From Siphlonurus alternatus (Eukaryota; Arthropoda; Insecta; Ephemeroptera; Siphlonuridae), in contig OX463781.1 of the NCBI GenBank assembly GCA_949825025.1, positions 8,682,648 through 8,746,647 on the forward strand: a DNA stretch of 64,000 nt, given 5' to 3'. Positions 27,526 to 40,717 of this stretch are shown here, in pieces. The notes under the pieces were generated by a model. The model was given only the letters and a program-made list of their open reading frames with translations, was not told where the DNA came from and searched no databases. How positions within the stretch are numbered: position 1 is the stretch's first letter; the number at the start of each line of letters is the position of its first letter. A program made the translations under genes and the position numbers.

Positions 27526-28205
27526 AGTAAAGGGTCTACTACAAAAAAGAGAGTAAAAAAACGAGTTAGTATTTTTTAAAAATAGTTCCAGTGCTCCTAC
27601 ATGCGGAACCGAAACCCAAAAGATTCCATCTCACATAGGTTCTCCAGAAAAAAATTCCAAAGTCAGAGAGAACGCGTCATTTAACATGGGGCCTTACCTG
27701 AAAAAACAACCTCGAATATCTCGAAAAAATACACCGTTAGGTGGTATTGAAAAAATATAGCCATGTTCTATGGCTCGAGCTTTAACCAAAAGTTGTTTAA
27801 AAAACATACGTTCTCGAATCCGTTTTCCCGTCATAAAACCAAGAAAAACTCTTATGGGAATTAACATGGGAAATTTTCTTGATTTTTTTTACGGAAAAAT
27901 GGATTCGAGCGAATTTTTTTTTTTATTCGTTTTTCTGTTAGAGCTCGGGTCATAGAACATCGTCATATTTTTTTCATACCACCTAACGGTGTATTTTTTC
28001 GAGATATTCGAGGGTCTGTTTTAGGTAAGGTCTCATGTTAAGCGACGCGTTCACTCTGACTTTTATTTGCAATTTTTTTCTGGAGAACTTATGTGCGAGA
28101 TGGAATTTTTTGGATTTCGGTTCCTTATGCAGGAGCACTGGAACTATTTTTAAAAAATACTAACTCAGTTTTCATTTTTTGACATCAGCTGATAGGAACT
28201 CTACT
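27526..28205. mobile_element. Large palindromic element, 680 bp, TTAA-flanked
   Basis: TTAA flanks both ends (27522-27525 and 28206-28209). The arms are about 300 bp each around a centre near 27865. They pair clearly from about 27556 and 28178 inward but are more diverged at the tips. A G/A-AACTATTTTTAAAAAA core (27570-27590 and mirrored at 28140-28160) is shared with the palindromes at 20693 and 62543. The short open frame inside the right arm is a palindrome artefact. Confidence 0.8.
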
Positions 28206-28417
28206 TTAAATTCTGATAAATGTTTAACATCATTTAACTTAAAGTAATGAAAATATTTAGCTATAATACACATCATCATTTAGAAGTCATAACATGCTTT
28301 GAACACAGTTGATGTGATTCCAATTCATTTCATATTATAGTTTTTCACTTAATGTCATTATAATAGTCATTAAACTAAAAACTTTTCATATTTTTCATAC
28401 TATAATAATATAAGTTA

Positions 28418-28448
<31 letters not shown>

Positions 28449-29157
28449 TGTTTTATATCTTATATACTGGAAAAAACTGGATGAAAATTATTATAAATCT
28501 AACTTGGTATATTTTTTCAAATAAAAACCTTTTTATTTCCTATTCTTATTCTCTGTGAATCACTGCATCACAATAAATTAAATATTCTTACATTATAAAA
28601 ATTTATAAGGAAACTTCTTGATAAAATTTGCATGTAAAACTAAAAATGCAATTTTAATATTCCCTTAAGTATATTGCATTATTTTTATGGAAGTGTGGAA
28701 ACTCTGCTCCAAGTAGAAAAAACTCTTCAACAAGAGCGGCCTTGATCTAATATCCTGGAGAGTATGCAATTTTGTTGCACTCGTGTGCGCAGAGTTGCAT
28801 AAACAAACTCTTGCAGGCGTTATGGAGTTTCGAATTATCATGTAATTTGAATTTTAAATTACACGTGTTCCCACCAGCAAGGTCAAATCAGTTATATGCA
28901 ACAACCACGTGAACATCTGATGATGTTATTAAAACTATATAGATGAAGGACTTTTTTTAATTTTACATAGTATAATAACAAAGAAAATTTCTCACGATCT
29001 TATAGGTTGTATAATGTCGAATTCGTGAATCAATTATTTTAGAATAAATAAAAGTTAACAGGTTTTTTTATGATTGTGTAAGAAAAAACAAAACACAATT
29101 TTGAAGTCTCGATTTCTTCAATAATGAAAATCGAATCCGTTCTGATTAATGTTTACT
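28206..29157. other. Non-coding, AT-rich
   Basis: No gene was recognised. A 25-base poly-A tract lies at 28424-28448. CACGTG palindromes occur near 28863 and 28907. GCAAGGTCA, one base from an NR5A site, is near 28879. Confidence 0.5.
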
Positions 29158-30718
29158 ACACGCACAGAAAAAGTTAAACTTTTAGTTTTAAAACCAAACC
29201 TTTTACGCACTAAATGTTGTACCTAACGCGTAAAAGTATTAGATTTAAAACTTTGAGAGACTAAAATGTTATCCAGAGAAAAAGAATTAAATGTTAACCT
29301 GTATAAGAGAGTAAGTTTCAAAACTTCTCGGTGGTTAGTGTTCTAGCCTGCTAGCAGGTTAGGTTCCCAGCCGCCTAACGCACTAAGATTCTAGTCTTTT
29401 AGCTCGGTAGGTTTTTATCTTTCTAGCAGGATAAGATATTAGCTTTTAACAGTTTTAATTTTTATCCTGTCTACATGATAGATTGGATCGAGGGAATCAG
29501 GAATTCCGGAGTTGCCAAACTTCTGCAGCAGTACTAGTAGTGCAGTACTTAGTAGTACTCGATCGTGATGATTTTATTAGTGTTCCTTGCAGCGAGACTA
29601 ACATTGAACCCATCGTTATGAAGTTTGTAATCCAGGGCATAGGTAACAGCAAGTTTCCTGCATGTATCTGAAACAATTAAGAGAACAATATTAAAATTTA
29701 TAATTATAAAAAAAATGTAACTTATTTTACCTTATAAATAAGTTCCTTCAAGCAGCGACTTTGCGTTGAAAAAAATCATTTTTTTCCCGTCTTCCGTGTG
29801 ATGTTATCTTCTTCTGAAACATATTAGAACAACAATTTATTCCATGCTATTGAATTAATAATGATAAATAAAATTAAAAATATGATTTACACTTACCAGT
29901 TATAGGTAAATTCAGACACGAATTGCTTGCTCAACTGCCCAGAGACGACTGAACGACGCCAAGGCTGGATGATGGTGAAGGCGCATCTTCAACGCGCAGA
30001 AAACCGTTAGGTTTTATACACTTAATAAGGGATGGTTTTTTAGCCTTTTGAGGGATTAATATTCTAATAATACATAAAGGTTACCATCATAAACTATAGT
30101 ACTAAAATCTTATCCCTCTACGGCATAATTTTTTAAACTCTTAAAATACTAACTTTCTAGACCTTCAAGAGTTTAACTTTTTAACTTGTAGCGTTTAATA
30201 TGTTAGCTTGCTACAGGTTAGCTTCCTGTGTAAGACTTTAAAGTACTAAGAACGTAACCTGCTTCGCGATAACTCTTTATAAGTTTAAAAGACTAGCTTT
30301 CTATCCTTTCAAGAGTGTAAATTTTTATCTTGTTACGCTAGTTTGTTAAACTGCTACAGGATAGCTCCAATAGTAAGACTTTAAAATACTAAAAACGTAT
30401 CCTGCTTTAGGATAACTCTTTATACGCTTTAAAATACTAGCATTTTAGCCTTTCAAGAGTGTAAATTTTTATCTTGCAGTGACTAGAATGTAAACCTGCT
30501 AGAGGATAGCCTCCTATATGTAGAATTTAAAACACTAAGTTCCTATCTACTTAAAGACTAACATAGTATCTTATCCTTCCAGCAGGTTAACTTTTTAATA
30601 TTTTTTCTCGTTAGTGTCTTAGAGGTTTTAAAAGTTAACCTAAAAGGATTAAATGTTAACCTAAAAGGCTAAAACTCGGAGTTAACCTTTTAAAACACTA
30701 ACTAGTTTTCCTCCGTGT
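29158..30718. mobile_element. 1.56-kb element with internal tandem repeats
   Basis: The left end (ACACGCACAGAAAAAGTTA) and the reverse complement of the right end (ACACGGAGGAAAACTAGTTA) are similar, suggesting imperfect terminal inverted repeats. The right half holds about 3.5 copies of a roughly 145-bp unit, with the phrase GACTTTAAARTACTAA recurring near 30233, 30376 and, degenerately, 30522. Short motifs such as GTTAACCT and CCTTTCAAGAG recur throughout both outer parts. A non-repetitive insert (about 29460-30010) interrupts it. No transposase was recognised. It is probably a non-autonomous DNA transposon; a satellite-like array is the alternative. Confidence 0.55.
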
Positions 30719-30787
30719 ATATACTTAAGACTTGAAGGGGTTAAAATGTAAAAAAATGAAACGCCTACTTTGACTTTTCATCATTAA

Positions 30788-31125
30788 AGGCATACAGGCC
30801 TCAAAATACAAATTAGACAGTCACCAAGTGGGTTTAGAGTATATAATCAACATTCGCATCATTTTTTTCCACGCGTGTTGCATCCGTGCGAAGTCGCAGT
30901 TCAAAGTAAGAAATTTGGTCCTTGATGACGTCACGAAGTCCTTGATGACGTCACAACTCAATGCTAATCGGTGCTAGCTGTGAGTTGTGACGTCAGCAAG
31001 GACTTTCTTTACAGCGCGACTTCGCACAGACGCACCGCGCGCAGGTAAAAATAATACGAATGTTGATTATAAACTTGAGCAACTCTTAATGTCTGTCTAA
31101 TTTGTAATTTGAGGCCTGTATACCT
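30788..31125. mobile_element. Inverted-repeat element, 338 bp, TTAA-flanked, carrying CREs
   Basis: TTAA flanks both ends (30784-30787 and 31126-31129). The ends AGGCATACAGGCCTCAAA and AGGTATACAGGCCTCAAA are inverted copies, and pairing continues through the ACAAATTAGACAG segment and more loosely to the centre. The central part contains repeated TGATGACGTCAC (two copies about 20 bp apart) and an opposing GTGACGTCA. It is a non-autonomous TTAA-type element that would scatter CREB/ATF-like sites. Confidence 0.8.
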
Positions 31126-34100
31126 TTAAAGTAAGATATTTCATAGAGATATTTTGTACAGAAAATGCAAAAGCGATTAATGAGAGTTTCAAAAAACGTA
31201 CTGTTATTGTTGTTCTTGCTTTTTTTATTTTTTTTTTTCTGGAAAAAAAAATAATAATTTTCTATATTATAATATTATAAGCTACTATTGAAGATCAGTG
31301 TATTACAAGTTTAAAATGCATGTTATAGTATATGACAACTTTTAAATTTATTTGTTTGTTTTATCCATAAAATACATAGAAAATAATGCTATACAAAATG
31401 TAATAATAGTACAGGAAGATTGTGAATGGAGAAAAAAACTGCTTGCACGGTACGTCAAATGATTCACAACAGGACATCCTGTTAATAAATATTTCTGCCA
31501 TATTGTTTAGGTGATAACGCTTTGATCAAGAGCTAAGGCGTATTTTTACGTATCTATCCACAATAAAATTTTGTTATAAAACTAATGACCTAAATATTGT
31601 AGTAAAAAGAAATATACATAATTTATTAATATCTTGTCAATCAATAAATAAATATACTGGTAATAAAATTAATGTATTTTAATGACATATTGATTAATGA
31701 ACATATGGAGATAATTCTATAAACATTAAGATAATAATAAATAAAACTTTAAGGTCATTTAAGTCGTTATTATTATATTATGTTAAAAAGATGGGTTTGT
31801 TTCAATGCAGGCTGGCAGCAGGTATAAGTTTTATTATAGTAATAGAATCAAGCTTGACATGACAAGATAACCCTGACATGGTAACCATATAACATTGCCA
31901 CTACTGTCCTACTTACCTTATACACACATATATACAAAACTATCAGTTTTTGCATTTCTAATAATCAACAATATTCCCTACCACTTAAATAATGACGTCA
32001 TATCACATGATTCAGAAGAAAAAAATAAGTGGAGGGATATTCTTGTAGGTAAATCTATATGGTTATATCGATGGGTATTACGTCATGGGCTCTTCAATTA
32101 CAACATTTTTTTTCTCCTCCTCCGCTGGTACCCCGCCTCATCGTCATATACACACGCAAGCTGGTATGGCATGGTATATCAGCAGGCTTGACATACTGAC
32201 ACACTAAACTAGACCCACTCTCACTTTCAAGTTACGCCCCCCTCCTCTCCCAGTCAGACAAACGCGGTACGCTTGTCTGGTTGATTTTTTTTTTTTTTTA
32301 ATTTTATTTTATGTTTTCACTTTCTATAAGCGAAATCTGTATAAAATAATAATAAAAAAAGAATACTTTCGCTTAAAAATGTATATACCTTTGTTTAAAA
32401 GTGACTAATCAAATTTAAATAATAGCACTTTTACTTTTATTCATTTTTTTATAATAAAGTAAATAAATAATATAACAAATATACTGCACCAAGTGTATAT
32501 TACACATCCAACGTAAATACTGTAAGAAATTTCTATTTAAAGACACTTCAATATATAATAATATAGCAATATTTAGCCTCAACATTTTATTACAATGTAA
32601 TTTGCTTTTTTTTCAGTTTGGATTTCTTTTAATTAATAAAAAGTTAAAAATAGAAGCAACAACAAAACATCATAACAGTAAAAAATGATACATTGTACAT
32701 TTTATCAAAACTGTCAATGGGTTTCAGTACAACACTTTTTCAGCTTTTTTTTTTTAAAAAATCTCTTTCTTATTTCAACCTGCATGCATCAAATTTATGA
32801 AACGAAAAATGTCAAGAGTCTTGACATAAGCAAGATTGCCAATCTGGTGCATCAGCAAACAGTCGCACAGCAAACAATGTTGAGCCGCGGTCTTTATCAC
32901 GTCTCCAAGGCAGAAAGCCCCTCTTTATCTGATACCTCAGTCAGCTGGTAGCTAGCTTGATAACAGCCACGTGATAACACGAAATAAGCACGCACAGATC
33001 GGTACTTGATACTATCTGTCTATAATAACCAGGCAATTATTACCAAGTTAACCTAAATAATGTAATGTGTAAAATAAGTACATTATTTATTTTTGGAGCA
33101 AGTTATGACTTTCAGTTAGAATTACTTCGTATCCTTTGCATAAAAAAAAAGACAGAATCATTCAAATTAAGCTTTGAGATGTAAAAATATTCTTACAAGA
33201 TTTACTGCTACAGTAATACAAAGTAATATTATTTTAAATTTAGTGAAATTTTTTGTATAAAATTCTGTATTCTATCCATATTATATAAATAAAAAACAGC
33301 AAAATACAATGATATTATATTATTAATTATCTCAGGAACTCATTAAAATTACAATTAATTTAAATAATTGTCAGTTTTGTGGTCAAATATTCTTCCGTTT
33401 TAAAAATCAAAGAATTCCCCATTTCCAAATATTTTTTAATTACTCAGAAAATTAAAAATATATATAACTTTACTATGACAATACTATATGTAGTGTGACG
33501 TTTGAAAAGGGAATTCCCTTTTACTTTTTTTTTTTTTTTTTTTAATTTCACTGGCAATGGCAATAAGTAAATGACGCAGAAAGATTATGTATGTGGAAGC
33601 AGCAGCAGCAGCTTGCACGAGGCACAGTCGACACAGTGACCTAGATTTGGCTGCGAACCACCGAGGAGGGAGGGGGGGGGGGGGCACGCAAGTGAATGAT
33701 GATGACGACCACGTCTCTTGTAAGTAAGTATACTCACAAAGATACGACGTTTCAAGTGTAAATTAAAAGTCATCATATAAATATGATGACATTTTTTCTT
33801 TTCTTCTATTTAATTGCAAAATATATCACTTTTTCTATGCAATAGCATAAAAATTAAACGTAATTATAAATTTTCTAGAAATGATGCACGTAAATTTATT
33901 TTCAAAAATATGTATTGCAATAGCAATATTATAGCAATTATCTCTGCATGATGGCAAAAACGCACATCGGCAAGGCTTTTTTTTACTCACTCAAAAAATC
34001 TTTAACATGGAATTGTGGGAAAATCTTTAGGGGATTGACTTATCTACGGTTTGTTATATATTATATTATCATATGTAAAGGCAACTACCAAATTGATTAT

Positions 34101-36484
34101 TAAAATGATCAGTATTAAAAGAACTTGACAGAGAATTCAAATCTAGAGCAATAAAGACTTGCACTCACAGTTTTAAAAAATTAATTTTTTTCTTTTCGTG
34201 TAAGGAAGATAAAAATAGGACTGATAATAATAATATTAAAAATTAGATGTATGACATCACAATCTTTGACATTAACACTATCTTATATTGTCTTTATAAT
34301 AATCTCATCTTTGTGCAAGTAATCCCCACCACTATGTAACCGAGTAATGCTGTGACTCCATAGCCGCAGGCCCAGTCGACCTAATGACACACTTACCCAC
34401 TGACAGTGGCACCACTTTCAGTTTCAATATTGCGATAGGACTAACTCCCACCCTCCCTCCCCACTACTAATTCTCCATAATAAAAATAGAAGAAAAAAAA
34501 ACACTTATGCTTTTTTTAGCGTGCCAAACTTAAATGAAAGTTGTTTATAAAATGTAAAAAAAAATATATATTATGCTCGCAAACTTTTTTTTAACCATAT
34601 CGTTTATCATATAATACTTTTTACTTTATTATGTAATACTGCATTGTTTAAAACTTTATAGAGTAAATATACATACACTTCTTTACCATGGCGAATAAAA
34701 AAATGTGACCTACATTTCATTTTATTAAATTTATTTAATAAATTGCTTGATTATGTTATAAATTTTAGTATAAATTAAACTTTGCATGAAGAGTAATTAA
34801 TTAAAATTAAATTGCTTACTCGTTTGCATGAACTTATTAAAAGAACTTTGTATATTATATGCTGTGTAAAGTAAGCATCACAAGGATAAAAAAAAAACAT
34901 TTTGAGCGAAGAAAAAAAATGTATAAAAAGTTGTCAGAAAGTGCAACAATATGAGACCAATATGAACATATTTATAAATGAACTTTTCTCTCTAATTAAT
35001 ATTATTTATTATTTTTAATTAATTGAATTATTTTCTACAGTAAAGGTATTTTAAACACTCAAAAAAGGGTACTTCATTTACTACGCAGCAGCAAAATGCA
35101 CATAATATAAAGGTAATTTCATCTTTATTAAAGTAAAAATCATGTAAAAATAATGATATTAATTTTTATGACGTTAAAGAAAAAATATCATACATGCAAT
35201 TACACATGACCTTACCCTAAATACCGAGTAGTATTCCCATATTATGTTGTTACTTGCACGCGCCGCATCGCCGTCATGATACAAAATGGTTGTACAAATG
35301 CAGGTTGCTGTATGACTGCAATTTGTCATAAATACACGTGTACTAACAAATAATTGTGTTAGCTTTCTGAGAAAACAGGTGTTAAACGTCATTCAATTGA
35401 TTTTTTTATTATAAAAGTTAGTATTATTATGAAAAATATCAATTTTATTATAATTATAATTATGCATTTTTATTTCAAGAGATCATAAAAATAGTCAAAT
35501 CTATATATGCATCCTTTTGAAACGGAGAAAAAATATTAACTTTTAATCCTATTTAAAATATACTCTGAATGGAAAATTTTGACTTGATTGTGCAGCAGTT
35601 TTTTGTTATAAGCAGTATTTTAGCAAACATGCAAAAAATTCCCAAACATTAAAAATGAGGTCAACTAATTTTGAGCAAACACTATTCAAGTGTTTCAAAT
35701 TAGTAGATCAAAAAATATATAAATATACAACATATTTTGGCATGCCATTTTTCTTTACATTTAAACTAGTGTGTGTGATAAACATTAAGTAGGTCTCTTA
35801 TATTTAGCTCCAACAAAGTTAAATCTTATTTTAGTCCACAGCTTTAGAGTGAGTAGGATGCTACTCAAGATGCACAGATATAATATAATTATATATAACT
35901 TTAAAGTGACTTGTTGTGCTAGGTTTTTGGCTCTTATATATGCATTTTATATTGCAATACATTTTACCTAAGACAAATCACATGTCATGTATGTAATACT
36001 TGGCTATAATACAATTAAAAACAAAATTATCTAAATTATAATTTCAATCCTAGACTGTTGTGTTGTAAATTATTATGACATTAGATAATTAATGCAGTAA
36101 ATTATATGTATTGTTTGTTAATTTTATGAATATTTTTATATGGTAATCCTATATACTTACTTAGATACCTCAGTTTAATGTGAATCACAAATTCTTATAA
36201 TCAAACGACTGTACGAGTAGTTATGGGATACCCATTTCTATAATACCCATTAATTAAATAATATCTCCCTCTTTCACTTAAAAATTAAAAAAATTCTGCA
36301 AGATTTACAATAATGCCAATTTAAAGAAATCCGCAATCTTAATTCTTAACACAATTAATTTGATCAATGCAGTGATCTGTAGTGGTCTAAATCTTATTGT
36401 CTCAGGGTCACGTGCAGTATGACACGTGTAAACAGGCTTTGTGACAGCTGGTGAGTCGGTCAGACCGAACGCCCACCACCAAGC

Positions 36485-36528
36485 GAAAGTGAAGCCAAGG
36501 TTAGTGGGTCAGTGGGTTACTCAGCCAA
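36485..36528. promoter_or_regulatory. Candidate regulatory module with GAAAGTGAAG and GTGGGTCAGTGG
   Basis: GAAAGTGAAG (36485-36494) is followed by GTGGGTCAGTGG (36504-36515). The second 12-mer occurs exactly once more in the window at 18875-18886. A related inverted form (CCCACTGACAGTGG with CACTTTCAG) is in the island at 34394-34420, and GAAAGTGAAG with a TGACCTACTTTCCCACTG block is at 8405-8447. Co-occurrence in several isolated islands suggests shared regulatory input or an ancient repeat. Confidence 0.3.
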
Positions 36529-39500
36529 AATATATAATAATTGCCAGACATACGAGTGAGAGTTAACGAAAGGAAAAGTTATTATGACCAAATTACACAC
36601 GGCGGTAGGTATAATGCACAATTTTATTATAACCGCAATGTACGTGGGTTTTTTTATCAATTACAATTTGGAATGTAATAATGATAATAATTATTTTTGA
36701 TGAGTCATATTATTGTAGTAATATATTCTGTGTAATGATTACTTTTTCAATAGAGAAACTTCTTCCCTCTTATAAGAATATTTATTTAAATTGTTATTTA
36801 AAAATAAGATTTTATATTGATGATTATATTAAAAATTAATTGCTACAATATTGCATTTTTATAGCGATAATAAAAAAAAGGACTTAAGAGCTTTTATAAG
36901 GGACAAATTTTAAATTTTAGGTCAAATTTAAAATATTAATTTTAATGATAATTTTTTTATTATTAATGTCAATATTAATTAAACGCCATTACACAATTAA
37001 TTTAATTGCATGTCTTATCATTTTTTGTAATATGACAACACTGTAGTGAAAAATTTTTTTATTTGTAGCTTAGTTTGTTTTTTATGTCAGTTAAAAATAG
37101 GATATCGACATTTTCAATAGAATTTGGGTCTAGTTTATACGGAATCACAAATATTTTAGTTTTACTAATTTATCGACATCCAAATAAAGTCAAGGTGAAG
37201 AAGCTATATAGAATGAATCGTTTCATCAATGACTGCATTTTCTTCATTATTTTACATATTTTTCAAAGTTTAAACGTTGATAAAAGGTGATGGATTAAAT
37301 AGAAAATAAATATTGGTAGGTATGGCCGTGTGTTTAATTCGAATCATCTGCATTCTTGCGTCATAGAAACGAAAATTTGTAACTATGATATACACAACGT
37401 GGTAATTTTTATCCCTTGCCTCTTTTTTTTATCTATAATAAATTATTATTCTCTTTTAATATTATATATCTGGAATATAATTATTATATTATAGGCCAAT
37501 TAATTTCCACTTTCTGTAAACTTTTCTTTTACATTCATAATATTCTAATTTTGTTAATAAGTTTGAGCGCGCGTATAATATTTATACTAATAAAACAACA
37601 TTTCGTTATAGCTTGAAAATAATCTGATTTAATTTCAAGGAACACTATATCCTAAATATAATATATTATACGAACCCTCGTCTTCCTAAAATTTGAAGAT
37701 TCATTCAAAGCATGATGTTTATTAGGCACATCTAAAGCGATCGCTCTTGTTTGATTGTGTCGGCTGGCAATAGCTCGGTCATGCAAATAGCCTCCTAGTT
37801 GGGGTGGAGGCGGAAGCTTCTAGCAGCATAACAATAAACAGCAGAGAATCAGCACACGAGGGGCTAATAGGAGGACCGCCAACAAGACTGACCGCATTAC
37901 GGGGATTCGCAACATCGCAGAAGCAAGCCATTAGCTATTCCTAGTTAACCCAACTCCCTTCAAGCATAATATATAACTGGGGTATATAAATGCACCAAAA
38001 GGGTTGCACGTTACCTTAGTATTAGCATTTTTTGTCAGGTCAGTCTAATTTAAATGTCAGGAAAATTTGCATTACTTCAAACACTTTTTCTTGTTGCATC
38101 TATTGTACAATGACTTTCATTGCGTAATTCTGTTCTATTATGGCATTTCTGTATTCTGTATTGGATCCAATAAATAAACAAATCAAATCAAATTAACAAC
38201 TATTTTTTTACTTACATGCATTGAAGCTTCTATCAATAGTTAGTTCTAACAAGCAATGATCAAACTACCCAAGTTTCGCTATAAAACAGCATGGCGGCTG
38301 AAGCCTGTAATGTAGGCTACGTGCATTGCTCACTGCATCGCTTTGTTTTGATCAAGAAATTTCGTGCTGAAGCTCAATTTATTGGATCTGTAAGTGGTAT
38401 TGAGCTATACAAATAGCAAGGCATGTGATCTAAAACTAAAATACAAGTTTATTAATAATTAATCTATTTAATCTTCACCTATTTGAGCAAATAAAATATA
38501 GATTAACATGCTGCATTTCTGTTTTTTTTTTTTTTTTTTTCTTCTTTATTCATTGAACTTGCACTTTTCTTACAACGTAATTAATAACATTGGCCTATTT
38601 AGTTAGACCTATCTACTGTTCCAAATTAAAGAAAAATACATACTTTTAAGATGTACTATATAATGTAGCTGCTTAAAGAACTTTTTTTTTTCATTTTAAA
38701 ACACCCATCAAGATCAATCTTTAAATACACATGCCAATTTAAAACAGCAGATTACGTCATCTTAAATACTCCAATAAATCACCATGCTAAGTATATATAA
38801 AATTAAACTGCTCCTTTATTTAAGGCAAAAGTTGACCTATTTCTTTGTGAATTCACAGAATAATTTATTTATTTTTTATTACACGAATAATATTATCATC
38901 AATTTTTCACGTTATATAATATAATTAATATGTTATATGTTATTCATATTATATAATATTATTAAAAAAAAAAAAAAAATGAAACAAACCTAAATAATTA
39001 AAAGAAAAAAAATGGGGTTTTATAGGGAATCAAAACTACAGGATTTTTGTTAACGCATAAATATTTTGTGATGAAATTTGTCACACGTAGATTGAAGCCA
39101 AAAAGACCTAAGCCCCAATGAATGCTAAAACAATTAACGTTTAAACTATATAGACTGAAATCGAGCCTAGTAAAATGCAAGTCAAAACATGTGATCTTTT
39201 ATCATTACCTATTGATTTGTGCCCTTTTCATGATTATTATAGAAGAAACAGTGTCTATTTTTCTAAATTACAACAATGGTGTTCAGCTCTGAAGCCGTAT
39301 CTCGGTAAATTTCCCACGGCATTTGACACGTGTTTGCCCCTAGCTCTGTGCACACTCGATAATGTGATCATTGATGTGCTATGTTTGTGTCTATCTACTA
39401 TAGGTGTAGGTCGACCTCGATTCCAGTATACTGATGTATGCCCCAGTTTCCCACACTGCATCTCTAGCGCCACTACGCGGTCTTTCTGAAAACTACAGGC

Positions 39501-39649
39501 AGCAGAGCGCGGGACGTTGTAATCCACCGCTTTGCCGTGGCAGGGCTCAAAATCTTATTTATATGTAAGACTTGTACATAAAATATAAAAGAATTCGTGT
39601 AAATCAATTAGAACAAACGACAAATATAATGGACTACATTGACATTGAC

Positions 39650-39870
39650 ATTTTTGGTGGTTGATCACATTGTGAATGGGCATTTGCCTTTTTCAATCCA
39701 CCATTTGGGTTATTTATTCTTTTTTTTTCTTGTCTTTCCCTCCCATTTTATGTATTTCTTAACCCAATAAACAATTATTATTATTATTTTTTTTTTTTTT
39801 TTTTGTTTTTAACTCCCAATCAAGTTGGGGTGGTTTAGCGCCAGTTATTATTATTATTATTATTATTGAC
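39650..39870 (+). mobile_element. Non-LTR retrotransposon 3' end fragment with (TTA)n tail
   Basis: A T/C-rich 3'-UTR-like stretch ends in AACCCAATAAACAATTATTATTA, with AATAAA at about 39766 followed by TTA repeats and poly-T. After a short spacer (GTTTTTAACTCCCAATCAAG...) a second (TTA)n array runs at about 39845-39868. Microsatellite-ended 3' tails after a polyadenylation-like signal are typical of CR1/Jockey-like elements. No reverse transcriptase coding sequence is attached, so this call is tentative. Confidence 0.4.
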
Positions 39871-40277
39871 CAAATTATATAATATATAGAATATTTCAAT
39901 ATTGCTCATGCATTGCATGATGCGTTGGACAAGATTTTTTTAATGGAAAATCGAGGTTGCATGTATAATATTGAGACTCAATCAACTCTTTTTTAAATAC
40001 AGATTAGATTAAATCTAGAAGCGGTAAGTTTTTATCACTTATATTTTTAATATTTTAATTCTCGAGTTCACTCAGTTGATCAAATTCATTTCAAGGCAAA
40101 ATTAAATATTGCATGCAGATAATCTGATAATGAAAAAAATCCAAAAATATATTTACTTTATTTTCGAAACATTCTAATACCAAGTTCACATTGTTTTCTG
40201 GTGTACATTAAAATTCTAACAATAGAGCTTTAAATTTTTATAAATTGCTATGTAGTATTATTTGTCACCAAAATTAA

Positions 40278-40599
40278 GGGTAAGATAGTAATTATGCCCA
40301 ATGTTAAAAATATTTCCACACATGAAAATTATGAAACCTATCTTTAAATGTTCTCCTCTACATCTCCTATCAGTAGCTAAAATATCAGGTGTAGAAATTC
40401 GATCTAGTTTTCGAGTTATGACTATACTTTAAACATGGAGAAATGGAGCTTCCATGTTAAATTAGCCAATTTTAAAAATTAAGAACTCAAAAACTATAGA
40501 TCGAATTTGTATAACTGATTGTTTAGCTACTGATAGGGTATGTAAAAAATTTCATGTCTGGAAATTTTTTCTAACATTGGGCATATTATCTTATACCCT
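40278..40599. mobile_element. Palindromic TTAA-flanked element, 322 bp (hairpin family A)
   Basis: TTAA lies at 40274-40277 and 40600-40603. The ends are inverted copies of GGGTAAGATA and GGGTATAAGATA, followed by the shared ATGCCCAATGTTA segment. Interior words such as TTCTCCTCTACATCTCCTAT and AACATGGAGAAA match the elements at 24132-24496 and 56178-56549. The left arm is longer than the right because part of the right arm is missing near 40540, so this copy is more decayed. Confidence 0.8.
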
Positions 40600-40717
40600 T
40601 TAATAATTAAACTAATTTAACGTTTAATTAATTCAATAAATCATTATAAGAATATAATTAGTTCAAAACAATAAATACAGGATTAAGCATACTGTACTAA
40701 ATGATCATCCCTTTTAA

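Larger units (their letters stand above)
31126..40277. other. Non-coding region with islands and retrotransposon tails
   Basis: No coding exon was recognised in about 9 kb. GC-richer islands lie at 32210-32280, 34320-34460, 36410-36530, 37730-37930 and 39290-39540. ROR/Rev-erb-type elements lie at 31586, 33637 and 34706. A G run is at 33670-33683. A poly-T/(TTA)n region at 39650-39870 and an AATAAA plus (CAAAT)n tail near 38165-38200 look like non-LTR retrotransposon 3' ends. The open frames at 39175-39489 and its antisense have no recognisable family. Confidence 0.5.

Noticed and set aside
27770..27955. 61-codon plus-strand frame inside the palindrome at 27526-28205
   Set aside because: It lies inside an inverted-repeat element, has no recognisable family and is explained by the hairpin sequence.
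39175..39527. Overlapping 104- and 90-codon frames on opposite strands
   Set aside because: The frames are antisense to each other in a GC-richer patch. No splice context or protein family is visible, so I kept the patch as a possible regulatory or repeat-derived island.
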